Shown in pieces: positions 1 to 12,176 of a stretch of DNA of 64,000 nt (positions within the stretch are counted from its first letter, which is position 1; each line of letters starts with the position of its first letter). Both the position numbers and the translations under genes were made by a program. Below the pieces are notes generated by a model. The model had not been told where the DNA came from and made no database searches. It saw nothing but the letters and a program-made list of their open reading frames with translations. This DNA is from Lutjanus erythropterus (lineage: Eukaryota; Chordata; Actinopteri; Lutjaniformes; Lutjanidae): assembly GCA_020091685.1 (NCBI GenBank), contig CM034604.1, positions 13,228,519 through 13,292,518 of the forward strand, in the 5' to 3' direction.

Positions 1-1182
1 ACAGAATAAAAACATAAAATGCCTCCATACTGCTCGTCTGGTGTAATCCAAGTCTCCTGGTACTCTGACATGCCAAGTTGACTTGAAAGATGCCATTTAC
101 TTCATGTTTTTAGCCTGAATCTTCACTGTAGATCCTTAGTTTGGAGCCACACACTGTCTGATCTGGGTGTGTGTGGTTTGATTGTTGGGGCTTTAAGAGA
201 TTTAGAGTACACAAGACAAGCAGTACGGAGACATTTTGTGGGGGGTTTTTTTTGTTTGTTTGGGGGTTTTTTTACATTTGAAAACTGGTCACCATTCACT
301 TTCATTGTTTGTTTGGGAGATTCTGCAACACTGTTTTCCTGTCAAACTCCAGCAGTGTTTTGTGGACTACAAAACTAAAGCCGACCTTCAATCCGCATGA
401 GGATGAGTAGATAATAATTGGATTTTCATTTTTGGGTGAACCATTCTATCACAAGTACTTATCCGAGGGGTCACCTGATACGTCATGTGATCAAAAAAAC
501 AAAAAAAGGTGAAAAGAAATACATTAAATGGTGAACATGTCAATCGATATAATGGATAATTTGTATATGCAATATATTCTGAACCACCTAAATATACCAG
601 TACACAACCATCAAGTAAAAACCATCATACTATTTGTCGTATATTGAAAGGAGAAAAATCCACTCAGTACATTAGTAACATTACAAACACATATAATTCA
701 TAGTGAAAATAAACATAAATATATCATATATGCACATATAACACATGCAAAAGCTGTAAAGAGCTCCAGAGTGCACTTAAAGGTAGAATCAGTAAGATTT
801 GTCCATGCTTTTATTTTGCTCAACAAAATAATGAGAAACCACACGGCACCTCACACTTCTAGTGGGTCGTAAATGATGACTGAAAGGGATTATGTTTATA
901 TGAGTGTATACAATGTTTTTAAATGACAACAGTGAGTTAATATCATGTCCACAACGGGAAAGTTTGACCTATTCAGTGCCCAAGTACCTGAGATAAGGAA
1001 CGTTGTGTTCAGCTTATGTGAAATGCACAGCTACAGAGATTCTAGTGTCATGGTTTCGAATGTTGGATCTGTGCTCAGAAAATCTTGTTTTAAGTCATTT
1101 GGTCGTTTCCTCTGTCATTCACCTTACTCTATTTTGTTCTCATTGTCAAAATGTGACTCTTTCTCTATGTGTCTTTCTCTAG
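1..1182 (+). other. plcb1: plcb1 intron, 3' portion
   Basis: This is non-coding sequence upstream of the first visible plcb1 exon. It ends in a pyrimidine-rich tract and an AG at 1181-1182. Apart from a transposon arm near 375-448 I see only AT-rich sequence without coding character. The open frames here are short and resemble no protein I know. The intron starts outside the window. Confidence 0.75.
375..448. repeat. arm of a teleost MITE
   Basis: Read on the minus strand, this begins with a GGTTCACCCAAAAATGAAAA-type end and continues into a TACTCATCCTCATG motif. I recognise that combination as the terminus of a very common fish non-autonomous DNA transposon. The opposite terminus was not found, so it may be a solo arm or a decayed copy. 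The family name is not assigned. Confidence 0.5.
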
Positions 1183-1259
1183 CTGGTTGAGAAGCTGACC
1201 GCTATAGCCGAGGAGTGCCAGAGTGCTCAGCTCAAAAAGCTCAGAGACATCTGTGAGAA
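1183..1259 (+). CDS. plcb1: plcb1 coding exon, C-terminal coiled coil
   Basis: This 77-nt exon encodes 25 residues starting LVEKLTAIAEECQSAQLKKL, plus two bases of a lysine codon. The acceptor is TTTCTCTAG and the donor is GTAAGA. The two leftover bases join the next exon in frame. With the exons that follow it encodes the long helical C-terminal domain of phospholipase C beta 1, which hydrolyses PIP2 downstream of Gq-coupled receptors. In this family the domain binds membranes and G alpha q and promotes GTP hydrolysis. The identification rests mainly on the downstream exons; this exon alone is only coiled-coil-like. The catalytic X and Y domains lie to the left of the window. Confidence 0.88.
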
Positions 1260-1362
1260 GTAAGACTGTGTCCAGCAAACAGGAGCACACATTCACACAA
1301 ACACAATAGGATCGAATATTTTCATTCTCCCTACATCTTCTTCTTTCTCCACCTACACCTAG

Positions 1363-1452
1363 AGAAAAGAAGGATCTTAAGAAGAAAATGGACAAGAAAC
1401 GGCAAGAAAAGATCAACGAAGCCAAATCTAAAGACAAGAATGTGACAGAAGA
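1363..1452 (+). CDS. plcb1: plcb1 coding exon with lysine-rich motif
   Basis: This 90-nt exon reads EKKDLKKKMDKKRQEKINEA, then SKDKNVTE and part of a glutamate codon. The acceptor is ACACCTAG and the donor is GTAAGTAT. The run is highly charged and helical and closely matches the mammalian PLC beta 1 C-terminal domain as I remember it. In mammalian PLC beta 1 the lysine cluster in this area is linked to nuclear localisation and acidic-lipid binding, so the fish protein probably shares that property. The preceding intron is only about 100 bp, short for this gene. Confidence 0.92.
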
Positions 1453-1499
1453 GTAAGTATCTGTATTCGAACATTAACAACTAGCAGTAAGGTCAGTGA

Positions 1500-2060
1500 A
1501 TGAAAATCTTAGATTCACGACTTAAATTTGATGAACATGTAAAGAAGATTAAACCGTAAACAGTAAAAAACAGCCTTATTTATATCAAATTAATCAGGCA
1601 CTACATGCCCACCCAGGCAGCCTAGTTATTTATGCACTCTGATTTTCTCTCATTATCATAGTGTATGACAGTGTGGGCTCAAGCATCATCATCTATAATC
1701 AGATACCTCGCATCCAACAATCAGGCACTGAAAATAAGTCTGTCCGGTGCTATCACTGTTACATACTAAAAAGATACAATTTACACGGCTTTAAGAGCTT
1801 TACTCATTTTTCTTTTCTCAAATTAGTTTTCAAATGTCAGTCGAGCCCCAAAGCTTCTCTCTAGGTATCTTCAAAAACAGATTAACTAGGAGTAAAGTGA
1901 ATGGCCACCGTAAAATACCACATTGTAAATCTAAATTTGGACAATCAGCTTTCTCTGTAAAGGGCTGTCAGCTCTGGAACATATAACCAACTGAAATCAA
2001 ATTCATTCCAGATATTAAAGTGCTGGGTAGAAACTGGTTAGAAAGCTGTACCTGTTTTTA
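1500..2060 (+). mobile_element. LINE 3' relic, L2/Rex-like reverse transcriptase tail
   Basis: This intron segment carries a broken reading frame in the sense direction. Pieces such as KFDEHVKKI near 1530 and FGQSAFSVKGCQLWN near 1935-1980 match the usual end of the reverse transcriptase ORF in L2/Rex-type non-LTR elements (a LD..HV..I stretch, then a ..GQ.AFSV....WN motif near the end). Stops and frameshifts interrupt it, so it is a dead 5'-truncated copy. I could not settle the clade. Confidence 0.6.
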
Positions 2061-2405
2061 GATAACTGTACTGTCTATTGATGTGTGTGTATTGTGGTGT
2101 GTGTATTTCATTGTATTTTCATATTTGTAGTATACTGTACTATACTGAACGCTGTATATTTTATCACACTCTACATGTAAAAGGCTAGTTGAGAATTAGC
2201 AATACAGACTCTCTGTGCAGCACATCAGTTTCATGTCTGTATTGGAACTATGTTAATTTGCATTGTCCCTATTAAATACTTTCAAATGAAACAGTTCTTA
2301 TTGCTTGTTATATTTGTGTGACCACTAGATGTCACTAAATGCTAAAGATTTAGCTCTGTTGGGACCAGTTGTGTGGTTTGACTGTTGATGAAATTCTCCC
2401 CACAG

Positions 2406-2463
2406 AGAGAAGCTCGAGATCAACAGATCATTTGTCAACGAGGTGGTGCAGTACATCAAACGG
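2406..2463 (+). CDS. plcb1: plcb1 coding exon
   Basis: This 58-nt exon encodes EKLEINRSFVNEVVQYIKR after completing a split glutamate codon. The acceptor is CCCCACAG and the donor is GTAAGAG. The EVVQYIKR segment is characteristic of the PLC beta 1 C-terminal helix. The frame continues without a break into the exon at 2725. Confidence 0.93.
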
Positions 2464-2724
2464 GTAAGAGAGGATATGGCCATGGTCTGATAGAGAATTA
2501 TAATCCCTAATGATCATCACCAAATAATGTGACAATAATACTGTACTGCCACTGGAGTCATGCAGTTTCATCCAAAACATAATGCAAGTTTGTATTGACT
2601 CCTGTGATATACCACTACCTGCAGTACTAAACATTTGTGGGTTCAGTGATATTATTGATGGCATGCAAAGACCTTATAGTATATTTGTGTGTCTTTGTGT
2701 GTGTCTGTGTTTGTGTGCGTGTAG

Positions 2725-2811
2725 TTGGAAGATGCACAGAGTAAAAGACAGGAGAGACTACTGGAGAAGCATAAGGATATCCGCCAGCAAATCTTGGATG
2801 AAAGACCGAAG
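2725..2811 (+). CDS. plcb1: plcb1 coding exon before the large intron
   Basis: This 87-nt, phase-0 exon encodes 29 residues, from [20 protein letters not shown] to a final DERPK. The acceptor GTGTAG follows a weak TG-rich tract, and the donor is GTAAGA. In mammals this junction is where the PLC beta 1a and 1b C-termini diverge. If the transcript were not spliced here, eight further residues (VRHLLRKC) would precede a stop. I did not find a convincing equivalent of the mammalian 1b tail in the following intron. Confidence 0.94.
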
Positions 2812-4386
2812 GTAAGACATTTATTGAGAAAATGTTAAATGAAACTCAAATGCAACTGAACTCCTAATTTGTGATGTCATTATTGATATTGTACATACTG
2901 ATATTTTTCATTAATTCCATCACATGCTCACCATAGTGCATTTTTAAAGTTACTGGTCTGCTGCATGTATAGCCAGCATGCCTTTGAGCCTTTTGAGTGG
3001 AAAATAAAAAAGAAATTGACAACCAATACAAATAACTTCATTTATTTAGCAGTTCAAGTTTAAAAGAAGTGCTGTTATGTATACAATAAAACAAAGTGTC
3101 AGTTAGCAAAGTAATAAGTTCAGTGGAAATTACAAATATGAATGTAGAAACAATAAAATTAATAAAATAGTAAAACCAAAATAAAAGAAAGATAAAGGCA
3201 TTTGAATCATGAATTAAAAACTTAATATAAATGCGTTTGGAGGAGTGATTTAAAATTGGGCACTGATTCAGCATGCCCGATCTCTTTAGGCGGGGCGTTC
3301 CTAAGGCGGTGTTTAACAAGCTTTTTCCTGGGGGCCCACTTTTTAAAAAATGATAAACCATCACAGCCTAATTCAAAATAAGAAGAATAAATAAATGTTG
3401 AGAAAAGATCATTTGTACATAAATGAACATTCTTGATCAGTTTTACTAGAAATCTCTGCAGAAAGAGAAATCTTCCACTAATCTTCCACTATAAATGGGA
3501 AATAAATGCTTTTGGGCTGAGTTAACAGGCAATCTCATTGTTTTTATTTCATTTAATCAGGAAGACTATACTATATTTAGCCTACTTCATAAGTTAACCA
3601 ATATAAGTGCATTTAGATGGAATTAATAGGCTATCATTTTTACTTCCATCAGTTAAACAATATACAGATTTAAAATGTTTCATAAAACATATACTGAAAA
3701 TATAAGTCATATATTTTCTTCCATAATCTTTTATTTATTTGGGGACCCAAATAAAATTTTGTGTGATCCCCCTGTTGATCACGACCCAGTCTCTGGGAGT
3801 GACTCCTCTAAGCTATACAAGTAAATCCATAGATTTTAAAAGATCTAGGGTTGGTATTTTGCTATTTACATCTTGAATGGACAACATGGATATGTCTTAA
3901 ACTCTAAATACAAACATAACTTTTGTTGAATGGTTGTAAATTATCCTTGGACCAAATTATCTCTGTAACAGAAAAATGGTTATTCATGTACACCACTAGG
4001 GGGCGACCTGGTCCAGGTTTAGTGAGATATGGCTGTTGATGAAAGATGACCTTTTAATAGAAGGATATATAGAAGAGTGTGTTTGCTGATATGATAATAT
4101 GTTATCATGTGGTTAGATACGGTTTAAACAGTATCAGTATGTTAAAGAGTTGTCTTGTATATCAGTGAAAACTGGTTAGTTGCCTTGTAACACAGAGCTT
4201 CTGTGTTGTGGCTGCATCAGTCCGCATCTGACTTTGTTAATGTAGTCCCTGAAATCAGGATGACTGTAATCCCATCATGCCACTCTGCTATTAGCTGCAT
4301 ACACAGTTACATATACAGTTAGCATGACTGCTTTTCATGTATGAGTTGCACAGTTCCCAACCTTGTCACTGTGACTGTCATTGTAG

Positions 4387-4411
4387 GACGATTGTGCATC
4401 TGAAGAGCATG
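4387..4411 (+). other. possible 25-nt cassette exon (weak)
   Basis: A GTCATTGTAG acceptor is followed 25 nt later by a GGTAAGACC donor. Joined to the preceding plcb1 exon it would start DDCASEEH and shift the frame of the last exon. If the donor were ignored, the frame would run 35 codons to a stop. That would be a new C-terminus of roughly the length of mammalian PLC beta 1b, but I see no convincing similarity to that tail. Chance splice-like pairs are expected in a 20-kb intron. Confidence 0.15.
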
Positions 4412-4838
4412 GTAAGACCATCATTGCATCCCAGTGTTCAGTATTAACACAGCATCAGTGTGCAGTATTAATATGCAAGCTTTCATACACCTGAGCCGCT
4501 GACTGGCAACAAGTGAATGTGCATTGCATCTCTGTAATGGCTGAGACCTGCCAGGCATTAATACAGTGCAGAATACTGTGAATGCATTATTGCAAATATG
4601 TTATGAATTTCTCTTCAAAGAACGATGAATACATTGTGACTGTATTCCTGTATAATTAGGTGTAGTCTGCATAGCATTGCAGCATAACAGGGGCAGCAGA
4701 TTGGCCTGTGTATAGTGAGATCACAGCCCAGTTGGAGTGCTCAGTGTCAATGTGTCCTTGAATGAAATCCTAGGTGCCAACCAGAGATTAATAGGGAAAG
4801 AATTTCACCATTTTGGGTCATCAGTATGGTATATCAAG

Positions 4839-5311
4839 TAGGTGTCGACTGATTACCATCAGATCCCATATACAGCATTTTAACAATTATCAGAACAGTG
4901 TGCTTTTATTGTTGTTGCTTTCTGTTGTTTTGTTTTTTATCCAGTTGCTGATAAGATGATTTTATTTAAAAATGCTCTACTTTGGCTCTGATGCACACGC
5001 CTCTTTTTCTCTTTGTTTGTTGTTGTTGTTCCTTAGCTTATAAAACTTCGGGAAGCTATTTTGTTTATTTATTTATTCCAATTTATAGTTAACATGAAAT
5101 GCTGCTGCCAGCACCCTGCACTTTTTGTTTAAGATCATTCTGAAAAGTCCTGTTTTCACTAAACATATGCTTAACAGCATTTCAAACAACTTTTGCATTG
5201 GAGTTTGTGTTATTCTAAATTTTGATTCCTGTTTTTACTGTGAACATGCATTGGTTCCAAATAAGGTTCATCTGTTTACTTGATTACTAATAATCGGTTG
5301 ACCTCTAATAT
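4839..5311. mobile_element. MITE with TAGGTGTCGACTGATTA ends
   Basis: The left end TAGGTGTCGACTGATTA and the right end TAATCGGTTGACCTCTA are imperfect inverted copies of each other. They match the TAGAGGTCGACCGATTA terminus of a common teleost non-autonomous element. The 470-bp interior is AT-rich and has no coding capacity. Confidence 0.6.
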
Positions 5312-7394
5312 CCAATCATCTTAACAGTATATTCTAATAGAAGCATAAATGTCTCAGGCACCACAGTAACACACAGTTTTGCATAAGGATCTCTGGACCC
5401 TATCAGTAGACATAACTATCTGACTATTTGTAATATGAAGCCATTATACTAATTATGGACGTGATCATAACTCAGATATACTATCACTTGGTACTAGTAC
5501 ATCCACTGAACACAATGATAGTACCACTCATTCTCTCATGTTGTAATTTTCTTTTCTCTTGTCTTTATTTTGCCAAAAAATTGAATCTAGTGCAGTACAA
5601 ACCATATTACAGCACACTTCCAGTATAATCAAGGTAACTTCCACTTGCCACAGAGACACTGTGATGTGATTGTGTTTTTACTCTTGCTGTCAAATGAAGA
5701 GTGTACATTTACCATATCTCCTCATGAGGTAGTGTTTTTTTTTTTTTTCAAAGACAGACATAAATGAGAAGTGTTCTGTTGGAGACAGCTGCATAACCAC
5801 CCACTCTCAGAGTGACAGCTCGTTGTTCCTTTGAAACCACTTGCAGTTGCGTGTAGGAGGTGCAGTATAGACATCCAGCCCAACACCTCATATACAGTTG
5901 GTCTTTCATATTTTTCCACACAACCGCAGCACGCACAAAGTAAGTAGTGACACTAAAATACTGGCCAGAGAGTAGTACAGTATGTTGATGACTGAATTTG
6001 CCTTGTCAACCATCTGTTTATGATGTAAATCACCCAGGTTATTGAACTACGCTCCTTTACTGTGTTCCTGTGGTGACCCTCATCATCTTTTAATAGTTGC
6101 TATTAGAGCATTCTTGTCAATAACACCAGAATTACAACGATTTTGCAAGTTAGCTCTGACTCAATACAAGCAGTATGAAACAGGATCATCAGGGTCTAAT
6201 TCACATTGAATGAAGATGGTGTCCTTGGACGAGAGGCGGGGATGCTGCTGTTTTCTTTACTTGATCACATCAGTGTTCCAATCAGATTTCATTCTGTTAG
6301 TAATCATCATTTCCCACAAAATTGTAACTGATTATCCATCACCTAACCCAGCTGTCACCATCATTAAATCTAAACTAAATCGACATCCAGAAAATTTAAT
6401 TCGTCTGAAGAAGGATATTACATAGTAATCAACCATCTCTGCAATATCTGTTCTAATGGAGCAACAGTCATTATTATGCAAAATACACAAGAGATGTCAG
6501 AGGACACAACTCTGGAGACAGCTAGCACAGAATGGCCATGGTTATGTTTTTAAAAACATCCAGGATGCTGTCCACAAACCTGGAATAGCAACTAAATTAA
6601 GGATCCATTTATTTTTTGAAATTATGTGGTTATTGCTATATGATATTAATGTGAAAGCAGAATGATGAAAAGCAACCACTCCTCAAACACCTTCAGGAAA
6701 AAAGGCAGTCAGGCTGTAATCATTGCGACATCTTCTATCATCTGTCCCTACCAGCCCTGTCATAGTTTTTTCACTGTACCAGGGTTTGGCTTGTTCGATT
6801 TCACGTTTCACTTATTTTGCACTCCATTTAACCCCGTCAGCTACTTTTTCCCAAATGCTCTTTCCTTTTAACAGCACCTGAGGAGACACAGATCAGTGAC
6901 TCTCAAATTACAGTCTGTGGCACTCTGCCAAGGGGTCAGTTTTCAGATTCATTCACTGAAATGGTCATGATATAAAAAAATATATGTTATTTTTAAATCT
7001 AAAATACTCCATAGATCACATTATAATCTGGCAAAAAGTATAACTTGTAGAATGTTCACCCCTGCAGCAATGAACATGTCAGCCATTACCTTGGAAACAA
7101 GTCAGAGATTAGTTGTTACGAAGATGGACAGATGTTAAAAACAACTGGCTACAGCAACAAATGGAGTAAAGGAGAAATAAAAAACAAAAGTAAGGAAATA
7201 CAAGCATCTCCAGTATGGTTTTATTGAATTAGAGGCGTCCGAAATGTCTTATTTGCCTGCAGTGTTTTGCCAATGAAATGATCTCAAATTACATTTTATT
7301 TAGCATATATATGGACTAAGAGTGAAAACATTTTTGCTTGATATATGTGTTTGTTCTGAAATTAACTTCAAATTAACCCTTTTCTCTTGATTTG

Positions 7395-7955
7395 AGGTTC
7401 TTAATATTTTCTCAGCCAAAGACCTCTTACCAGAGAGAAAGTATACCAGGGACCCCCTCATGTATGTCTCTTGGAACAATTTTGTATATTTCTTTGCACT
7501 TCTACTCAGTTATGTGAAAGACCAACACAAGAGAAGTGTATTACAAGGGGATTAGACAAGTATGGAGAATATTTGCACCATTTGTCAACATAGAGTACCT
7601 CCAACTTGTGTACACACGCACACACATGCAGAGGAGTGTGTTTTTAAAATATGGATTCTGAATATTTTAAATAATATACAATTAAATATAATAAATATAT
7701 AGGTGTAAGAAAAAACATTAAAAGAACCATAATAGGCCCAGCCTGGGACTTGAATATGATAAACTAAAATTATTTGTGAAAAGGAAATAGTTTGTGTAAA
7801 TAAAGATTGCTAAAAATAAATAAATGAATAAATGAACAAGTAAGTAAATATTTTTATATGATATTTTAAATGAATGAATCTGAAAACTTTTCATGGACCC
7901 CCTGACAGAATGCCATGCTCCCCTGGGGGTCCCCAGACCCAAATTTCAGAACCTG
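7395..7955. mobile_element. non-autonomous DNA transposon, probably hAT type
   Basis: The left end (GAGGTTCTTAATATTTTC, later ACCAGGGACCCCC) pairs with the right end (GGACCCCCTGACAG, then GGGGGTCCCCAGACCC and TTTCAGAACC) as inverted repeats. The interior contains a degenerate TAAA/TGAA-rich tract at about 7800-7870. The end type with GGGGTCCCCAGA is frequent in fish. Superfamily placement is a guess, as no target duplication was clear. Confidence 0.5.
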
Positions 7956-8429
7956 TGGTGTGGGTACAGTGTTAATTGTAGCAAACTGAACTGATGTTAG
8001 TTACATTGTTTTATGGGTATTTTATGTTGAGATGGTGCAAATATGTCTAATATATTCCTCCTGTGTTGCACTTTCACTAAGACTATAGATGTGTAAAAAA
8101 TAGGTTACGTCAATCTTGTAAACGGTCCATGGGTAAAAGAAAGGGAGAACCTCTGACTTAGATAACCAGGGCTTATTATCTGACTGTAAATAACCCTATA
8201 ATATCCATTCACTTACTACAACTTAGCTGCCACCAACACTGTTAAGTTCATCAATATCATAACTAATAGTATTTGAGCATCAATACAATATGGCTCCCAT
8301 AACATGTCTCACTCAGTTCAGTCAATACTGCCTTAGAGAGTCAGCACTCCAGTCTCCCAGCAGCACTTGCATGTTGGTTACATACAGCTGTGTTAGGACT
8401 GTTTTCCAGCTTTGTCCTAATAGCATGTG

Positions 8430-8605
8430 GAAATGTCCTTCAGCAAAACACTGAACCCAAAACAGCTCCCAATGAGCGGATCATTGGCCTCCAATACCAT
8501 CTGTGTGAGAGTGATGAAATGAACCATTGTAAAGGACTTGGCTCTTGTAATTAATGTTCTCTGGGAATGCAGTCCATTCACCATGGTTAAAACTCCCCCA
8601 AACTA
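8430..8605. repeat. SINE-like dispersed repeat fragment
   Basis: The stretch reads CAAAACACTGAACCCAAAAC, then AGCTCCCAATGAGCGGATCA, and ends CAGTCCATTCACCATGG. I recognise it as a diverged copy of a widespread teleost repeat whose consensus has CACTGAACCCC..GCTCCC..TGGGC and ends near CAGTCCATTTACCATTT. A shorter related piece lies near 21895-22010. Confidence 0.5.
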
Positions 8606-9160
8606 TATTTGAGGCAAAAGGAGGCATTGTTGAATTAGCTGACAGGAAACCCCTTTACTAGTAATTTCGTTCTCAGATGAATGCAAACAACAGCAGACCC
8701 ATAAGCATAGAAATCATAAGCACTGAAAGACAGGATGTGGGGATCTTCACTGAGGTCTTATGGATGAGGATGTAAATAACCAGGGCAGGGCTAATATAAA
8801 AATACTTTTGTTGTGTGTCTCTATTTTGTGTGTGTTAGAACCAGAGAGGGAGATACAACATACTTTCGCTCTCACACTGTTCTGACCCAGTTTCTCCTTT
8901 GGGCTCAGAGCAGCCACTAATGGACAGTTATAACTATCCCTGGTGAAGACCCCAAGAGCTGAGCAGCCCACTACAACTGTGGCTGAGTGTACGTGTGTGT
9001 ACACGTGCATGTGATATATCAACCTAAAAACTAGCTATACTATCTCTGCTATGCAACAGCTGCCTAGTACAGGCCTTAATAGGTATCATCCAAACTATCT
9101 GGAGCTGAAGGGACATAAAATGTGAGAGATATGTTACGCTAAGCTCTGACTTCAGCATCA

Positions 9161-10130
9161 TTAAAAGGACAGTTCAACGCAGAATCAAATGTTTTTCCTC
9201 TTACCCGCTGTGCTGTTTATCAATCTACATTGTTTTGGTGTGAGTTGCCAAATTTTGGGTGTATCAGTCATAGAAATGCCTACCTTCTCTTGAATATAAA
9301 GCGGCTTTTAGTGCTCAAATTGCCAAAAAAAAAAAAAAAAAAATTGAAAAATTCTAAAGCGGTGTGTCTTTCCAGAAATCACGATGCAGTTACACAAGAT
9401 AATCCACAGACCTTGTTGTGAGCAGTTTCATGTAGGAACTACTTTTAAAAAAACTGTCAACTTACACCAAAACAGTCTTGATCAAACCTTGGCAAAATTT
9501 GGGTCAGATCTGGCCTTTAAAAGGTTCCATGTGGCCTATAAGGTGATCATGAGCACTTGGAAAAAAATGCAATTAAAATCTAACAAAGATAGTTAGTATT
9601 TTTTTTTTACTATTAAACTGCTGTTGAACTTTTATTCTGAAAGAGGTCAGTGCTGAGTTCATTGGTAATAATAATGGACTGTATATTTTATGTTAGACTG
9701 TAACTTTACTTCACTCAGTGCCATGCATCCATGTTTACATTCTTCCACTGTGGCCCCTACTATTGTTGCAACCTGTATCTGTCATGCACCCCATACTGTA
9801 CAACTTAACATTTTGGACCTTGCCAACACAAATAATTAGCACACAGTTTCATCACATGGTAATTCAGAAAGGGTGACCAAAAGAGGAAGTGCAACACTAT
9901 GTCAGCTATTACCTTATAGACATCTGTGTGCTAGTGTGCCTTATATAGAACACTTCTGACTGTTCCATTGTTAGAGATTTGGCCATCATTAGAACCTTCT
10001 ACCACATTTGTGTCTGGCCCACAGCAGCCTGATCAATTTCTCATGTGCCCCCCATGAAGAAAAAATGCCCACAACTGATTTAGATGGATAAATAGCACTG
10101 TAGGCCAGAGGAAAAATGTCTATTTTTTTA
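9161..10130. mobile_element. palindromic TTAA-type MITE, second family, decayed copy
   Basis: The left end is TTAAAAGGACAGTTCA. The right end (GATGGATAAATAGCACTGTA and GAGGAAAAATGTCTATTTTT) is the inverted counterpart of left-end sequence at about 9190-9235. It shares most of its left arm with the better-preserved copy at 22194-23147, including GATAATCCACAG and GAGCAGT.T.ATGTAGGAAC motifs. An A-run of about 19 bases at 9325 interrupts it. The right TTAA flank is gone. Confidence 0.65.
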
Positions 10131-10229
10131 TGTTAGATTTTATTTATTCTTGAGGATTCTGAAGTCCTAGCTTGTGATCGTTTGAGAATTATGTATTGAA
10201 TTGAGTGACAAGGAGGAGAGAAAAACAGA

Positions 10230-10470
10230 GACATGGTGAGGTTTGTCGTCACTCCCAGCATGTGGACTCAGGTGTCACTTTCCTGTTAATGATCCAATCA
10301 AAACACCCCCCAGGAGCCAGCCGTGTGCCAGCATGACGGTGAATACTATTTCATCACACCTTGAGACCCTATATCCGGGCATGCCGCTTCTTTTCATCTG
10401 CCACCTGGTCAAGTTGCCATATGTCCAACTTTAATTATTCACACCTCATGTTCATCGTGATGATCTTGTT
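10230..10470. other. unrepeated intronic block
   Basis: This 240-bp block has mixed composition, no resemblance to the surrounding transposons, and several homeodomain-like TTAAT/ATTA cores. It could be a conserved non-coding element, but nothing in a single sequence proves that. Confidence 0.15.
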
Positions 10471-10639
10471 ATCAATTGTCAAAGTTAGATAAAGACCCTC
10501 TTATTGTATGGTGCTCTTCTGAAATATATATTATGAGACTGAATCATGCAGCAAGAACTGGCATTTGCTTTATCACTTTACAGCTAAATGTTCAGTGTTT
10601 AAGCTGTTTGATTAGATTTGTTGAATGTGACTTGAGCAG

Positions 10640-11322
10640 CAAAACATTTAGTTCAGATTATTTGAAGTGGATTTGTATGAGGTACCTTTTGATAGTCAGT
10701 GTATTAGCTACAGTAGATGGTGGTCGGTATGCCCCCAGTTTGTAGAAACAGCAGGAGTACTAGTGAAAGAAGTAAACAATGTACTGCTGTGGACAGGACC
10801 GGCAGCAAAACATATTTTATATTTTATTTAGAATATATTTCACCACTTTATCTCACTGTCAGACAGCCCCTTAGGACAGGAAATGGCCTCACAGAACACA
10901 AGAGTTTCTTTGGGTGACTTTGGTGTTTCAAAAGATAAGTTTGGATTCACCAAAGTCACACAATGACATAAACAAACTAACAGATCGAGGCAGTGGTAGA
11001 CCAGCAACTCCCGTGTTTAATTAGGTAAGACTGCTGGTTTTGCCAAAGTCTCTGGTTGAACAAGAGAAAGTGATATTTGACTTATGAAACAGTGGTTTCC
11101 CGTCAGACAAGGCTGTCTGATGACAAGGTAAAGCAATGGAAATGTGGCATATAATAAGTGATATTGATTTTTTAGGTGGCCAAAATACATTTTGCTTCGC
11201 TTCTATGCTGATAATCCTCTTTGCTTCTCCAAACTGGGGGTGTGCCAACCACCATCTACTGTAGATAATACACTGACTGTCATACATACCCAATTCAAAA
11301 AATCTGAACTATACCTTTAAGC
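10640..11322. mobile_element. palindromic MITE, first family, copy 1 (intronic)
   Basis: The left arm has GTTCAGATTATTTGAAGTGG and GTCAGTGTATTAGCTACAGT. The right arm returns the same motifs in reverse (ACTGTAGATAATACACTGAC, then TCTGAACTATACCTTTAA). The centre is near 10950, at GTGACTTTGG..CACCAAAGTCACAC. The AAGGGATA start is lost on the left. It is the same family as 24567-25413, 42690-43414 and 57110-57955. Confidence 0.8.
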
Positions 11323-11739
11323 TTTCTACATCTAATATGTGCTATTATAATAAACCCATCTTTCATGGTAAGATTTTTTAAACGTTAACGTCAGATAAGA
11401 TAGACTTCTAGTGAAAAGAAGTTTGAGTATTTTATGATTGGACTAGACGAAAGGTTTGTTATAGGCCATGTTATAATTCCTCTGTACTAGTCATCCATTC
11501 ACACACACACACACCTTTTTTGGCTGTGAAAGGGAGCGTATGAAATAGTAATAAGGCAATATGTTTCACAACAGTGTGCGTTGGTGTTTGTGTGTGAGTG
11601 GTGTGAAATGTGTAATTTTGTAAGAGACTCACTGATTCTTTCTTACTCAAATGAAGGAAAAAAAACGAGGTGGTGTCTCCCCACTGTGAAAGCCTTGAAC
11701 CAACACACAAAACCACACATATATGCACACGCACACAAT

Positions 11740-12020
11740 CGTTCATTCCACAAAGCAGGAGTCCTGTGCGGTCGTCATGGAAACTCGGGTCCCCCCACTC
11801 TCCCCCTCCCCACCTCTCATATCCTCTCTCCTCTACCCTTCATGACTCTCTGCAATCTGTTAATTTGGAACTGAGTCCTCGTGACGCAATCGCTGGGATG
11901 GTTACTGGAGGTGGAAGAAAGCAGCGGGGAGGAGGGGGGGGGAAGAAGGATAAAGATGGAGGGAAGCAAACAGGTTGGAGGAGACGTGGAGGTCTGGAGG
12001 TGAAGAGGAAGAGAGCAAGT
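11740..12020 (+). other. GC-rich purine block with G-run
   Basis: A pyrimidine-rich half (11790-11845) is followed by GTGACGCAATCGCTGGGATG and then a nearly pure purine strand from 11907 to 12018. The purine strand includes nine consecutive Gs at about 11934. It is more CpG-containing than the surrounding intron. An X-box-like GTCGTCATGGAAAC lies at 11771-11784. An internal regulatory element or G-quadruplex is possible but not shown. Confidence 0.3.
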
Positions 12021-12143
12021 ATGTGACCACCCTCTTCTATCCCTCTCACTGGGTGATGTAGGGATGGCCACTCTGTTCCCTCATCAGACTTTGATCTGCA
12101 TCATCTCTGCCTGGTGGGGTTGCATCAATAATGCACTTGTATT

Positions 12144-12176
<33 letters not shown>

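Noticed and set aside
11670-12026. 118-codon open frame in the purine-rich block
   Set aside because: Low-complexity composition (K, R, G) with no splice support or known family; it arises from the purine strand.
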